Shown here: positions 35,087 through 41,954 of the stretch, piece after piece
Layout: each line of letters begins with the position of its first letter
Position numbering within the stretch: position 1 is the stretch's first letter
The notes under the pieces: generated by a model
What the model saw: only the letters and a program-made list of their open reading frames with translations
Told to the model about the DNA's origin: nothing
The model's database searches: none
Program-made: the position numbers and the translations under genes
Assembly: GCA_027310305.1 (NCBI GenBank)
Contig: DAIDBD010000021.1
Coordinates: 1 to 41,954 of the forward strand
Direction: 5' to 3'
DNA length: 41,954 nt
From: Herminiimonas sp.
GTDB taxonomy: Bacteria; Pseudomonadota; Gammaproteobacteria; Burkholderiales; Burkholderiaceae_D

Positions 35087-36697
35087 TTATTCATTACGCA
35101 GCCTGTAGCGCTGCAGCTTGCCGGTTTCGGTACGCGGCAGGCCGGCGCGGAATTCGATTGCACGCGGATATTTATACGGCGCGATGGCGTTCTTGACGAA
35201 ATTCTGCAACTCCGCCGCCAGCGCCGCGCCCGGTTCGAAACCCTGTTTCAGCACCACGAACGCCTTGACGATCTGCCCGCGTTCTTCATCCGGAGCGCCG
35301 ATCACGCCGCATTCGGCCACCGCGGCATGCTTCAGCAGCGCATCTTCAACTTCCGGGCCGGCGATGTTGTAACCGCCGGAAATGATCATGTCGTCGGTGC
35401 GCGCGCGGTACCGGAAATAACCGTCGGCATCCATTTCATATGCATCGCCGGTCAGGTTCCAGCCGTTCCGGACATAATCGGCCTGCCGCGCATCGGCCAG
35501 ATAGCGGCAGCCGGTCGGCCCCTTGACGGCGAGCCTGCCGATCACGCCCGGGGGCACCGGATTGCCGTCATCGTCCAGCACGCAGGCTCGGTATCCCGGA
35601 ATCGGTTTGCCGGTCGCGCCGGGACGGATCGCGTCGCCGGCGGCCGAAATGAAAATATGCAGCATCTCGGTCGCGCCGATGCCATCGATCATCGCCAGGC
35701 CGGTCGCCTGCCGCCAACTGTCGCGGGTGGCGCTCGGCAACGCCTCGCCGGCGGAAACGGTTTTCTTCAAGCTGGATAAATCGTACCGGGCAGCCATCGA
35801 CGCCATCTGCCGGTAAAACGTCGGTGCGGTAAAACAGACGGTCGCCCGAAAATCCTGCACGGCTTTCAGCAGCAATTCGGGCGTCAGCTTTTCCAGCAAA
35901 ACGGTAGCGGCCCCCACCCGTAACGGAAACAGCAGCAGGCCGCCCAGGCCAAACGTGAAAGCCAGCGGCGGCGTGCCGATGAAAATGTCATCGGCCTGCG
36001 ATGCCAGCGTGGAGCGCGGAAAGCAGTCGCAGACAGCCAGCACATCGCGATGGAAATGCATCGTGCCCTTGGGTATGCCGGTGGTGCCCGAGGTAAATGC
36101 GATCAGGCATACGTCTTCGACAGAGGTATCCACCGCATCGAAGCGTGCGGATCTGGATGCCATCCGCTGCTCCAGCGCATCCGGCGCGCGATCGTGGAAA
36201 TACACCACCTTGCCGAGCGCCGGCGACCGGCCGCGGGCGATTTCCATTTCTTCTCTCAGGCCGGACGCGCACAATGCCGCGTTAACGCGCGCCTTGTCGA
36301 TGATCGCCGTCAGCTCTTTCGCGCGCAGCAACGGCATGGTCGGGACCGCGATGCAGCCGGCTTTCCAGACCGCCAATACGCAAGCCGCCATCATCGGATG
36401 GTTGGCGCCGCGCAGCAGCACGCGATTGCCCGGCACCAGTTGCAAGTCCTGCCGCAGGACATGCGCGATCCGATCGACCTTGTCGCGCAACTGCGAATAA
36501 GTCCAGTTCCCTTGATAATTGCAAATTGCGGGCCGGTCGGCATGGCCTGCATCCACCATGCGATCCAGCAGCTCCACCGCGCAATTGAGACGGTCTGGAT
36601 AATGCAATTCCGGCAGATCGAACAGCAGTTCCGGCCAGCGTTCGCGCGGCGGCAAGCTGTCGTTTGCGAAAGTGTCGATATGAGCTGTCGCGGCCAT
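35087..36697 (-). CDS. abmG: 2-Aminobenzoate-CoA ligase-like AMP-forming acyl-CoA synthetase
   Basis: 536-residue ANL-superfamily adenylating enzyme (ATP + CoA + aromatic acid to aryl-CoA + AMP + PPi). Motifs are the P-loop-like TSGTTGIPKGTMHFHRD, GIGATEMLHIF, the hinge YFRYRARTDDMIISGGYNI, and the C-terminal GKLQRYRLR with the catalytic Lys. The benzoate-CoA-ligase-like start LPPRERWPELLFDLPELHYPDRLNC is present. GGAG lies 6 nt before the ATG. It is the first gene of the cluster, behind a promoter with a MarR-like palindrome. 2-Aminobenzoate is the preferred substrate by synteny with the abm clusters of Azoarcus evansii; benzoate or salicylate cannot be excluded. Confidence 0.88.
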   Translation of the reverse strand: MAATAHIDTFANDSLPPRERWPELLFDLPELHYPDRLNCAVELLDRMVDAGHADRPAICNYQGNWTYSQLRDKVDRIAHVLRQDLQLVPGNRVLLRGANHPMMAACVLAVWKAGCIAVPTMPLLRAKELTAIIDKARVNAALCASGLREEMEIARGRSPALGKVVYFHDRAPDALEQRMASRSARFDAVDTSVEDVCLIAFTSGTTGIPKGTMHFHRDVLAVCDCFPRSTLASQADDIFIGTPPLAFTFGLGGLLLFPLRVGAATVLLEKLTPELLLKAVQDFRATVCFTAPTFYRQMASMAARYDLSSLKKTVSAGEALPSATRDSWRQATGLAMIDGIGATEMLHIFISAAGDAIRPGATGKPIPGYRACVLDDDGNPVPPGVIGRLAVKGPTGCRYLADARQADYVRNGWNLTGDAYEMDADGYFRYRARTDDMIISGGYNIAGPEVEDALLKHAAVAECGVIGAPDEERGQIVKAFVVLKQGFEPGAALAAELQNFVKNAIAPYKYPRAIEFRAGLPRTETGKLQRYRLRNE

Positions 36698-36720
36698 GTG
36701 CGCTCCAGGAAGGTGGTCAC

Positions 36721-36758
36721 AATATACTTTAAGCTTAAACTATTTGAACGTAAAGTAT
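36721..36758 (-). promoter_or_regulatory. Promoter with 20-bp near-perfect palindrome upstream of the ligase gene
   Basis: On the minus strand TTCAAA, a 16-bp spacer and TATATT (complement of 36721-36726) make a reasonable promoter. Between these boxes lies ATACTTTAAG/CTTAAACTAT (36724-36743), a 20-bp palindrome with one mismatched pair. A further half-site TAAAGTAT (36751-36758) is the exact complement of ATACTTTA. Size and position suit a MarR dimer blocking RNA polymerase. Confidence 0.65.
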
Positions 36759-36804
36759 TTTTTGAATATCCTTCCGTTGCTTATCGGCTGACGGTACGTA
36801 CTGT

Positions 36805-36874
36805 CCACGAAAGGCACGAAAGAATTCACAACGTCATTCTTCCGGTGTTTTTCGTGCCGTTCGTGTTTTCGTGG
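36805..36874. repeat. CACGAAA-rich nested inverted repeat
   Basis: CCACGAAA (36805-36812) pairs with TTTCGTGG (36867-36874), and GGCACGAA (36813-36820) with TTCGTGCC (36851-36858). The loop is about 30 nt, with an 8-nt asymmetric insert on the right. The rest of 36698-37054 shows only the promoter above and no gene. Confidence 0.55.
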
Positions 36875-37054
36875 GCCATGTCTTGCCACCATGCTCATGC
36901 TCAAAACCGTTGCGGGCGATTGCCGGTTCAACAAGCTTGGCGATTGAATAACAAAGCTTTTGAAATTAATATTTATTCGAGGAAACCAAAAATGCGCCGC
37001 ATGATCATATGGTTCGTTGTCTTGCAGAATCAATTTTCAAACAAAGGCGCATCA

Positions 37055-37291
37055 ATGAAAAAACAGTCCGAAGAAAAGAAAACCGGTTTCCTGTCCCTGC
37101 TGTCAAAAAATTATTCCGGCCCCATCACGCATGTTGCGATATCTGCATTGAGCGCCTGGATGATCGTGACCGGCTTGAAAGGGCTTCTCGGCTTTACCGT
37201 CAATTCGCAAACGGCAATGGCCGATCTGCTCGGGATCGTTATCGTTGTCGGAATCGTGCGATGGATGAAAGTAAAACAAGACGCGAAATAA
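37055..37291 (+). CDS. Small membrane protein of unknown function
   Basis: 78 residues starting MKKQSEEKKTGFLSLLSKNY, with two hydrophobic segments (about 26-48, HVAISALSAWMIVTGLKGLL; about 54-69, MADLLGIVIVVGIV) and a basic end, RWMKVKQDAK. AAAGG lies about 10 nt before the ATG. Charge distribution suggests both ends in the cytoplasm. I do not recognise a family. It is a single gene on the plus strand, convergent with the GGDEF-EAL gene (28-bp gap). Confidence 0.65.
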   Translation: MKKQSEEKKTGFLSLLSKNYSGPITHVAISALSAWMIVTGLKGLLGFTVNSQTAMADLLGIVIVVGIVRWMKVKQDAK

Positions 37292-37319
37292 GCTATTGGG
37301 CGCTCCATAATGCATTGTT

Positions 37320-39590
37320 TCAGCGGCGGCTGCTTTTAACCAGCGCGCCGTGCGCGCTGCTTTCCTTGAATGCCGTGTGCTGCCGCATGAAGATTTCCAG
37401 CGCTTCGGCGGACATGGGGCGGCTGAAATAATAACCCTGGATTTCGTCGCAGTGCTGCTCGCGCAAAAAAGCGAGCTGATCGTCGTTCTCCACGCCTTCC
37501 GCAACAACTTTCAGATTCAATGCATGCGCCATCGCGATGATGGCGCAGGTGATCGCCGCGTCGTTGCCGTCCTGCGGGATTTCGCGGGTGAAGGAACGGT
37601 CTATCTTGACGCTGCCGATCGGGAAGCGCTTGAGATTGGCGAGCGACGAATAGCCGGTTCCGAAGTCATCCATCGAAATATGGATGCCCATCGCCTTCAG
37701 TTCATTGAGTATCCGGATCGCATGTCCGGGATTGTCCATCACGGCGCTTTCGGTGATTTCCAGTTCCAGCATGTCCGGAGAAAGACCGCTTCGCCTCAGC
37801 GCCACCGCTATGTCGGATAACAATTCATCGTGCGCGAACTGACGCGCCGATAAATTGACGGCAATCCGGGCCGGCGGCAGCCCGCTGTCGCGCCATGCCC
37901 GCAATTGCCTGCAGGCGGATTGCAACACCCATTGGCCGATCGGCACGATCAGCCCGGTTTCCTCGGCCAGCGAAATGAACTTGAACGGCGAAAGCAGTCC
38001 CTTTTCGGGATGCTGCCAGCGCACCAGCGCTTCAACGCCGGTGATCTCGCCGGTCGCGATATGCAACTGCGGCTGGTAATGCAGAACGAATTCGTTTTGC
38101 TCGATCGCGCGGCGCAAGCCGGCTTCCAGCGTCATTCGCTCCAGCGAACCGGCACTCATCTGCGCCGAATAAAACCGGTGATTGTTCCTGCCGTGCTGCT
38201 TGGCCCGGTACATCGCGATATCGGCATTCCTGATCAGCGTCTGAAGATCGTCGCCGTCGCCGGGATAGGTGCTGATGCCGATACTGACCGTCTGATGGAA
38301 CTCGCGTCCCTCGATGGTCATCGGCATCGCCAGTTGCTCGATCAGCTTTTTGGCGACTACGGCCAGTGCCGACGGCTCCTTGAAATTTTCCACCATGACG
38401 ACGAATTCATCGCCGCCCAGGCGGGCCACGGTGTCCTCTTCGCGCATCGTGGAGCGAAGCCGTCTGGCGACTTCCTGCAGCACCTGGTCGCCGGCGTAAT
38501 GCCCCAGCGTGTCGTTGATATTCTTGAACCGGTCGAGATCCATGAACAACAGGCCGATCTGATGATCGTTGCGTCCGGCCTGGGCCAGCGCATGGGAAAG
38601 AACCTGCGAAAACATCGCCCGGTTGAGCAGCCCGGTCAGTTCGTCGTAATGCGCGAGATGACGAATGCGCTCCTCCGATTTGCGGCTTTCGATCGCAAGT
38701 CCGGCCAGATCGGTGACGAGCTGGATCACGCGCAATTCACGGTCGGTCGGCATGCCGGGCTGCCGATGGTATATGGCGAAGGTTCCCAGCACCTGGCCGG
38801 CACGGCCGGCGATGGGCCATGAAAAACAGGCGCGCAAATCATGCGACAGCGCCAGCTCGCGATAGTGCGCCCACAGCGGATCGGTTGCGATATCGGATAC
38901 TGCGACCGGCTCGTTTCGAAAAGCCGCCGTGCCGCATGAACCCGCGTCGGGTCCGATCGATAGCTCATAAATTGCATGCTGATAGCTGTCGGGCAGCGAA
39001 TCCCCCGCGCCCCACGCAAACTGCGTTCCCGCATCGTTCAAAACCAGGATCGAACAAAGCGCATCCTTGCACTGTGTTTCAACCATGCGGTTGATTGCGG
39101 TCAGCGTTTCCTCCAGCTCGCTTCCCGCCGTCATCATCTTCAGGATACGGTTCTGGCTGGTGATCAGATCCTCGGTTCGCTTGCGCTCGGTTTCATCGAT
39201 GAGCGCGGCTTCGATGCGCCGTCCGCGGCCCGATGCATCGCGCTGCACCACCCTGCTGCGCACCGCAATCCATTTCCACTCGCCCGACAGCAATCGAATC
39301 CGGAATTCCGTGTGGCACAAATCCGTCCGGCCTTTCACGCAGCGCACGATCGCCGCATTCAAGCCGGCCCGGTCGTCCGGATGAATCAGGCGCTTGAACT
39401 GGCTGGATGTCGTCAGCGTCGGATGCGATGATCGGTCAATCGGTACCGACCACCGCTTGCTTAAATAAATACTGTTTCCGGGAAGCTCCCATACCATGAC
39501 GATAAGGCCGGCGGATTCGGCGACCAGGCCAAACAATTCATCCGCCTCGAAGGCGGGCGGCTCTTGCGAATCCGGTCTGTTTATGGTCAT
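37320..39590 (-). CDS. PAS-GAF-GGDEF-EAL cyclic-di-GMP signalling protein
   Basis: About 756 residues (768 if a start at 39626 is used), apparently cytoplasmic: no membrane segment or signal peptide. Numbered from 39626: PAS 30-150, GAF 165-315, GGDEF 325-485, EAL 500-745. The synthase motif GGDEF is intact (404-408), with an RxxD inhibitory site (REED) five residues before it. The phosphodiesterase signature EALVRW (532-537) and DDFGTGYS (653-660) are intact too. Both synthesis and degradation of cyclic di-GMP are thus possible; net activity cannot be predicted. The start is uncertain: ATG 39626 has GGAA upstream, while ATG 39590 has no ribosome-binding site but begins MTINRPDS just before the PAS domain. 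Confidence 0.93.
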   Translation of the reverse strand: MTINRPDSQEPPAFEADELFGLVAESAGLIVMVWELPGNSIYLSKRWSVPIDRSSHPTLTTSSQFKRLIHPDDRAGLNAAIVRCVKGRTDLCHTEFRIRLLSGEWKWIAVRSRVVQRDASGRGRRIEAALIDETERKRTEDLITSQNRILKMMTAGSELEETLTAINRMVETQCKDALCSILVLNDAGTQFAWGAGDSLPDSYQHAIYELSIGPDAGSCGTAAFRNEPVAVSDIATDPLWAHYRELALSHDLRACFSWPIAGRAGQVLGTFAIYHRQPGMPTDRELRVIQLVTDLAGLAIESRKSEERIRHLAHYDELTGLLNRAMFSQVLSHALAQAGRNDHQIGLLFMDLDRFKNINDTLGHYAGDQVLQEVARRLRSTMREEDTVARLGGDEFVVMVENFKEPSALAVVAKKLIEQLAMPMTIEGREFHQTVSIGISTYPGDGDDLQTLIRNADIAMYRAKQHGRNNHRFYSAQMSAGSLERMTLEAGLRRAIEQNEFVLHYQPQLHIATGEITGVEALVRWQHPEKGLLSPFKFISLAEETGLIVPIGQWVLQSACRQLRAWRDSGLPPARIAVNLSARQFAHDELLSDIAVALRRSGLSPDMLELEITESAVMDNPGHAIRILNELKAMGIHISMDDFGTGYSSLANLKRFPIGSVKIDRSFTREIPQDGNDAAITCAIIAMAHALNLKVVAEGVENDDQLAFLREQHCDEIQGYYFSRPMSAEALEIFMRQHTAFKESSAHGALVKSSRR

Positions 39591-39723
39591 GGGGCCCCGA
39601 GCTTGATTTGCGCATTGCATCGCCATCCGATTTTCCAGGCGGCGTTAACAATGCTTGACCCGCTCAATTCAGTCAAGTTGCAAAAATCGTCCGGAAATAC
39701 GGCAGGACCGGGTTCTTCATCGG

Positions 39724-40173
39724 CTATCGCCTGTCTGCCGGCCTGCGGCGCACCGACAAGCTTGCGGTGGCGACGAAAATTTCCCGCAGCAGATAAAAGA
39801 AGCTGCCGATCAGCGCCAGCATCGCCAGTACAAACAGCATGGCAATGAAAGTCGCCAGACGCAGGCCCAATGCATCCCCCAAAAAGAGCGCGGCAATGAC
39901 AACGCAGATCAGTAGCGCGCAGGTCGTGCTTAAAGTGATTGCGCGATTGACCAGATGCGCTCGGCGAAAAAGAATGTCGATTTCCGCCTCGCATTCGGAT
40001 TGAACTGCCTCGGTGGCCGTATCGATACGTTCTTCAAGCACGCGCGAGCGATCGATTATGCGCGCCAGGCGGTTGGTCAATACCAGCAAATTGGTACCGA
40101 CGCCCGTCAGCAGGAAAACCGGAGCGATTGCCAGCTGAATGATGTGACCGATATCGCCTAATTGAATTTCCAT
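39724..40173 (-). CDS. DUF2721-family membrane protein
   Basis: 149-residue inner-membrane protein with three hydrophobic segments: IIQLAIAPVFLLTGVGTNLLVLTNR near the N-terminus, ITLSTTCALLICVVIAALFLG, and FIAMLFVLAMLALIGSFFYLL. An acidic helical segment lies between the first and second (SRVLEERIDTATEAVQSECEAEIDIL). The block TNRLARIIDRSRVLEER is characteristic of DUF2721. Function unknown. It starts at ATG 40173 with no clear Shine-Dalgarno. It is 97 bp or more upstream of the GGDEF-EAL gene on the same strand and divergent from the histidine kinase. Confidence 0.85.
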   Translation of the reverse strand: MEIQLGDIGHIIQLAIAPVFLLTGVGTNLLVLTNRLARIIDRSRVLEERIDTATEAVQSECEAEIDILFRRAHLVNRAITLSTTCALLICVVIAALFLGDALGLRLATFIAMLFVLAMLALIGSFFYLLREIFVATASLSVRRRPADRR

Positions 40174-40739
40174 GGCGCGTTATTGTTGGATTGAAACGGC
40201 AAACGGGCTTGCATGCCGGAATGGCACCGGCGATCCGGATAATGACAACAGTCTATCAGCAAGCGTCGTGCACCGGCCTGCCCATGCGCCTCTCCGACCA
40301 GCATCTGCAATTACATCGGATCAACTGTAACGCATCATATTGTGCTGTCTCAAACTTGCATGCTTTTCGTCCGATTCGGCCTTCATTTGAAGAACAATAT
40401 GCATGAATCGATGATCCTCCTTAATAACGGCGCAGCGATCTTGAACAAAGATGATGCGACGTTATTGCCGACTGCGCGCGACGGCATAAACACGGCACCG
40501 GAACGTTTATTTCAGGAATGCGGGATTGCGAAAACAGCTGCAATGCCCGGCCGCTCCTCTGATGAATTGCATTCAGGCGGTTTCGTTGGCCCCCAGTTGG
40601 CGCCGTCGGAATAACCACATGGCAACGTTGCAAACAGGACTGCCGGCTTTTCAATGGAGAGTCGTACGCAACGAGCTTTTGCTACATCCATCATTCTTTG
40701 CGCAATGCGCAAAGCTTTGCAACAACTACGAGAACCGAG
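40174..40739. promoter_or_regulatory. Divergent intergenic region with overlapping palindromes upstream of the kinase
   Basis: 566 bp between the DUF2721 gene and the histidine kinase. Two overlapping perfect palindromes lie shortly before the kinase ATG: CTTTGCGCA-A-TGCGCAAAG (40696-40714) and GCAAAGCTTTGC (40709-40720). They could bind a response regulator or another dimeric regulator. A weak 71-residue frame (40400-40614) is not convincing. Otherwise I see nothing recognisable here. Confidence 0.45.
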
Positions 40740-41954
40740 ATGATCGAGCAGCGGGAACCGAGTGATTTTACTCAATCTTCCGATTTCTTTACCGAAGTTT
40801 CCTGTTTTCCATCCGACAAGATTGGCGCTTGGCTGCTGGCGATCATCGAGTCGATCATGGATGGCGTGATTGTGCTTGATGCGACTCGCCAACTCGTTTT
40901 GTTCAATTGCGAAGCCGAGCGCATCTTCGGCTACACGGCGAAAGAACTGGTGGGAAAACCGCTTGATATTCTGCTGCCGGCGCCAGTCCGGGAACAGCAC
41001 CGTCTGCGCATGGATCATTTTGCCGCTGCCAACGAAGGCGGCTCGCGCATGATGAAAACCCGGATGCAACTGGAAGGCGTGCGGGCCAATGGAGAAGAAT
41101 TCCCGATCAGCGCTGCCGTCTCGCGGGTCATGGTGAAAGGAGAGATATTCCTGGTCGTGATTTTCCGTGAAAGCAGGACACCGGACAATATTTCACTGAA
41201 GTATTCGCTTGTGCCGACTGCCGCATTACGCGAACGGGCGGTATCGTCGCAACAGGCCGGCGAAATTGAAAAAAGGCGTCTTTCCAGGGAACTGTACGAC
41301 GAACTGGGGCAAAGGCTAAGCGTTCTCAAACTGGATATGGATTGGCTGGAAAACAGCTTGCCGTCCGCCGGCAAGCTCGATCCGATCCGCATTGCGCAAA
41401 TGCAGGGCCTTCTCGACAACATCATTGTCAGAACCAAAAATATTGCGTCCAGCCTGCGCCCTCCTCTGCTGGACGATTTCGGCCTTTTGCCGGCGATTCA
41501 CTGGCTGGCGGAAAACTTCCAGAAAAAAACCGCGGCCGTTTGCGAAGTGGAAAGCAGCGGCGTATCGGTCGCGCTCGGCGATCCGGTCGAATCGGCCATC
41601 TTCCGGCTAGTCCAGGAAGCATTGCTGAATATCGAACGGCATGCACAGGCGGATTTTGTAAAAATAACAATATGGCATGCCGACAGGCATCTCGAAATCA
41701 TCATTCAGGACGATGGAGTCGGCATGCCGGCCGACAGCGAGAACAAGGCAGGCTGTTTTGGATTGATCGCAATGCAGGAACGCATCTATACTCTCGGTGG
41801 CACGATTAGCATCAACCTAAAAACCGCAGTTGACCGAAGATTTGTCGCACAACAGCAGCGTTTTGGGTGGCCCGATACCGGCAAGAGTCAGTTTGAGGTG
41901 CTCACACACGCAGCGCCAGACGGTCGTGTCCTGCAACTGCTCCGCAGCCTCTTT
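40740..41954 (+). CDS. PAS-domain NarL-type sensor histidine kinase, apparently degenerate and interrupted
   Basis: The frame is open from ATG 40740 to the right edge. Residues about 28-140 form a PAS domain (LLAIIESIMDGVIVLDATRQLVLFN, IFGYTAKELVGK). A HisKA_3 dimerisation helix and HATPase domain follow (FRLVQEALLNIERHA N-box, QDDGVGMP G1, CFGLIAMQERIYTLGG). There are no membrane segments. Two oddities: the H-box reads RRLSRELYDELGQ, with Tyr186 (TAC, 41295-41297) where the phosphoacceptor His belongs. Also, homology ends at GGTISIN (about 41816); the continuing frame is unlike a kinase C-terminus and overlaps an opposite-strand gene end. It is probably a non-functional or non-canonical kinase, broken by an insertion. 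Confidence 0.8.
   Translation, partial: MIEQREPSDFTQSSDFFTEVSCFPSDKIGAWLLAIIESIMDGVIVLDATRQLVLFNCEAERIFGYTAKELVGKPLDILLPAPVREQHRLRMDHFAAANEGGSRMMKTRMQLEGVRANGEEFPISAAVSRVMVKGEIFLVVIFRESRTPDNISLKYSLVPTAALRERAVSSQQAGEIEKRRLSRELYDELGQRLSVLKLDMDWLENSLPSAGKLDPIRIAQMQGLLDNIIVRTKNIASSLRPPLLDDFGLLPAIHWLAENFQKKTAAVCEVESSGVSVALGDPVESAIFRLVQEALLNIERHAQADFVKITIWHADRHLEIIIQDDGVGMPADSENKAGCFGLIAMQERIYTLGGTISINLKTAVDRRFVAQQQRFGWPDTGKSQFEVLTHAAPDGRVLQLLRSLF
41817..41954 (-). CDS. C-terminal end of an unidentified protein, possibly a transposase
   Basis: A minus-strand frame enters from the right edge and stops at TAG (41819-41817), giving 45 residues (ending LLLCDKSSVNCGF). Codon usage has the GC-rich third positions of real genes. 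The stop falls exactly where the kinase homology breaks off, as expected if an insertion sequence whose transposase ends near its terminus has inserted here. I do not recognise the family from this tail, and no terminal repeat can be verified within the window. Confidence 0.4.
   Translation of the reverse strand, partial: KEAAEQLQDTTVWRCVCEHLKLTLAGIGPPKTLLLCDKSSVNCGF

Noticed and set aside
40400..40614. 71-codon plus-strand frame before the kinase
   Set aside because: Weak start signal, mixed codon usage, no family resemblance; kept only as a remark.
40512..41069. 185-codon minus-strand frame
   Set aside because: Antisense to the PAS domain of the kinase and its leader; His/Arg-rich translation without motifs.

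Overview
The window reads as a chromosomal segment of a betaproteobacterium, most likely Burkholderiales and probably near Oxalobacteraceae. This rests on moderately high GC, strong GC bias at third codon positions, a typical mdtABC-outer-membrane-factor operon, divergent metE/metR, and an Azoarcus-type aerobic aromatic-CoA cluster. The assignment is inference; no rRNA or tRNA gene was seen.

Layout, left to right. (1) 1-4.4 kb: a large-subunit catalase (katE) with a DJ-1/PfpI gene downstream, then a ChaC-like gamma-glutamylcyclotransferase and an HxlR regulator, divergent from a VOC protein. Two palindromes lie in the shared promoter region. (2) 4.5-7.8 kb, all plus: two PhnB-like VOC proteins, a GFA-type zinc protein, a YciI/DGPF protein and an ECF sigma factor with a TPR-like C-terminal extension (ECF42 type). 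The DGPF gene has an upstream TGTCGA-N17-CGTC motif resembling the promoter motif I recall for that sigma group. (3) 7.8-8.05 kb: a perfect 35-bp-arm palindrome, the first of three copies of an intergenic repeat family. (4) 8.07-9.76 kb: a YadG/YadH-like ABC exporter. (5) 9.8-18.9 kb, minus: mdtA-mdtB-mdtC-outer membrane lipoprotein (RND multidrug efflux). (6) 19.2-21.6 kb: ribA and azoR divergent from a LysR regulator. (7) 21.7-25.2 kb: metE divergent from metR, with a possible 50-residue membrane peptide after metE. (8) 25.4-28.3 kb: an MFS transporter, an acyl-CoA thioesterase and a conserved hypothetical protein. A 78-bp leader sequence is duplicated in front of the first and third of these genes.

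(9) 28.8-36.7 kb, all minus, is the most distinctive block. In transcription order it holds a 2-aminobenzoate-CoA-ligase-like enzyme, a fused FAD-monooxygenase/Old-Yellow-Enzyme protein (2-aminobenzoyl-CoA monooxygenase/reductase type), a MarR regulator, a crotonase with an altered active site, an acyl-CoA dehydrogenase, a hotdog thioesterase and a RidA-family deaminase. Together these suggest CoA-dependent aerobic degradation of anthranilate (or, less likely, salicylate). The ring would be activated as a CoA thioester, hydroxylated and reduced, then opened and processed by beta-oxidation-like steps, with RidA handling enamine or imine intermediates. A 20-bp near-perfect palindrome in the ligase promoter is the obvious MarR operator candidate. 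Two copies of the repeat family flank or interrupt this cluster (28.45-28.75 kb and 34.9-35.1 kb).

(10) 37-42 kb: a small membrane protein, a PAS-GAF-GGDEF-EAL protein, a DUF2721 membrane protein, and a PAS-histidine kinase whose phosphoacceptor His is replaced by Tyr. The kinase homology stops abruptly about 140 bp before the right edge, where the C-terminal end of an unidentified opposite-strand protein begins. A mobile-element insertion is likely there.
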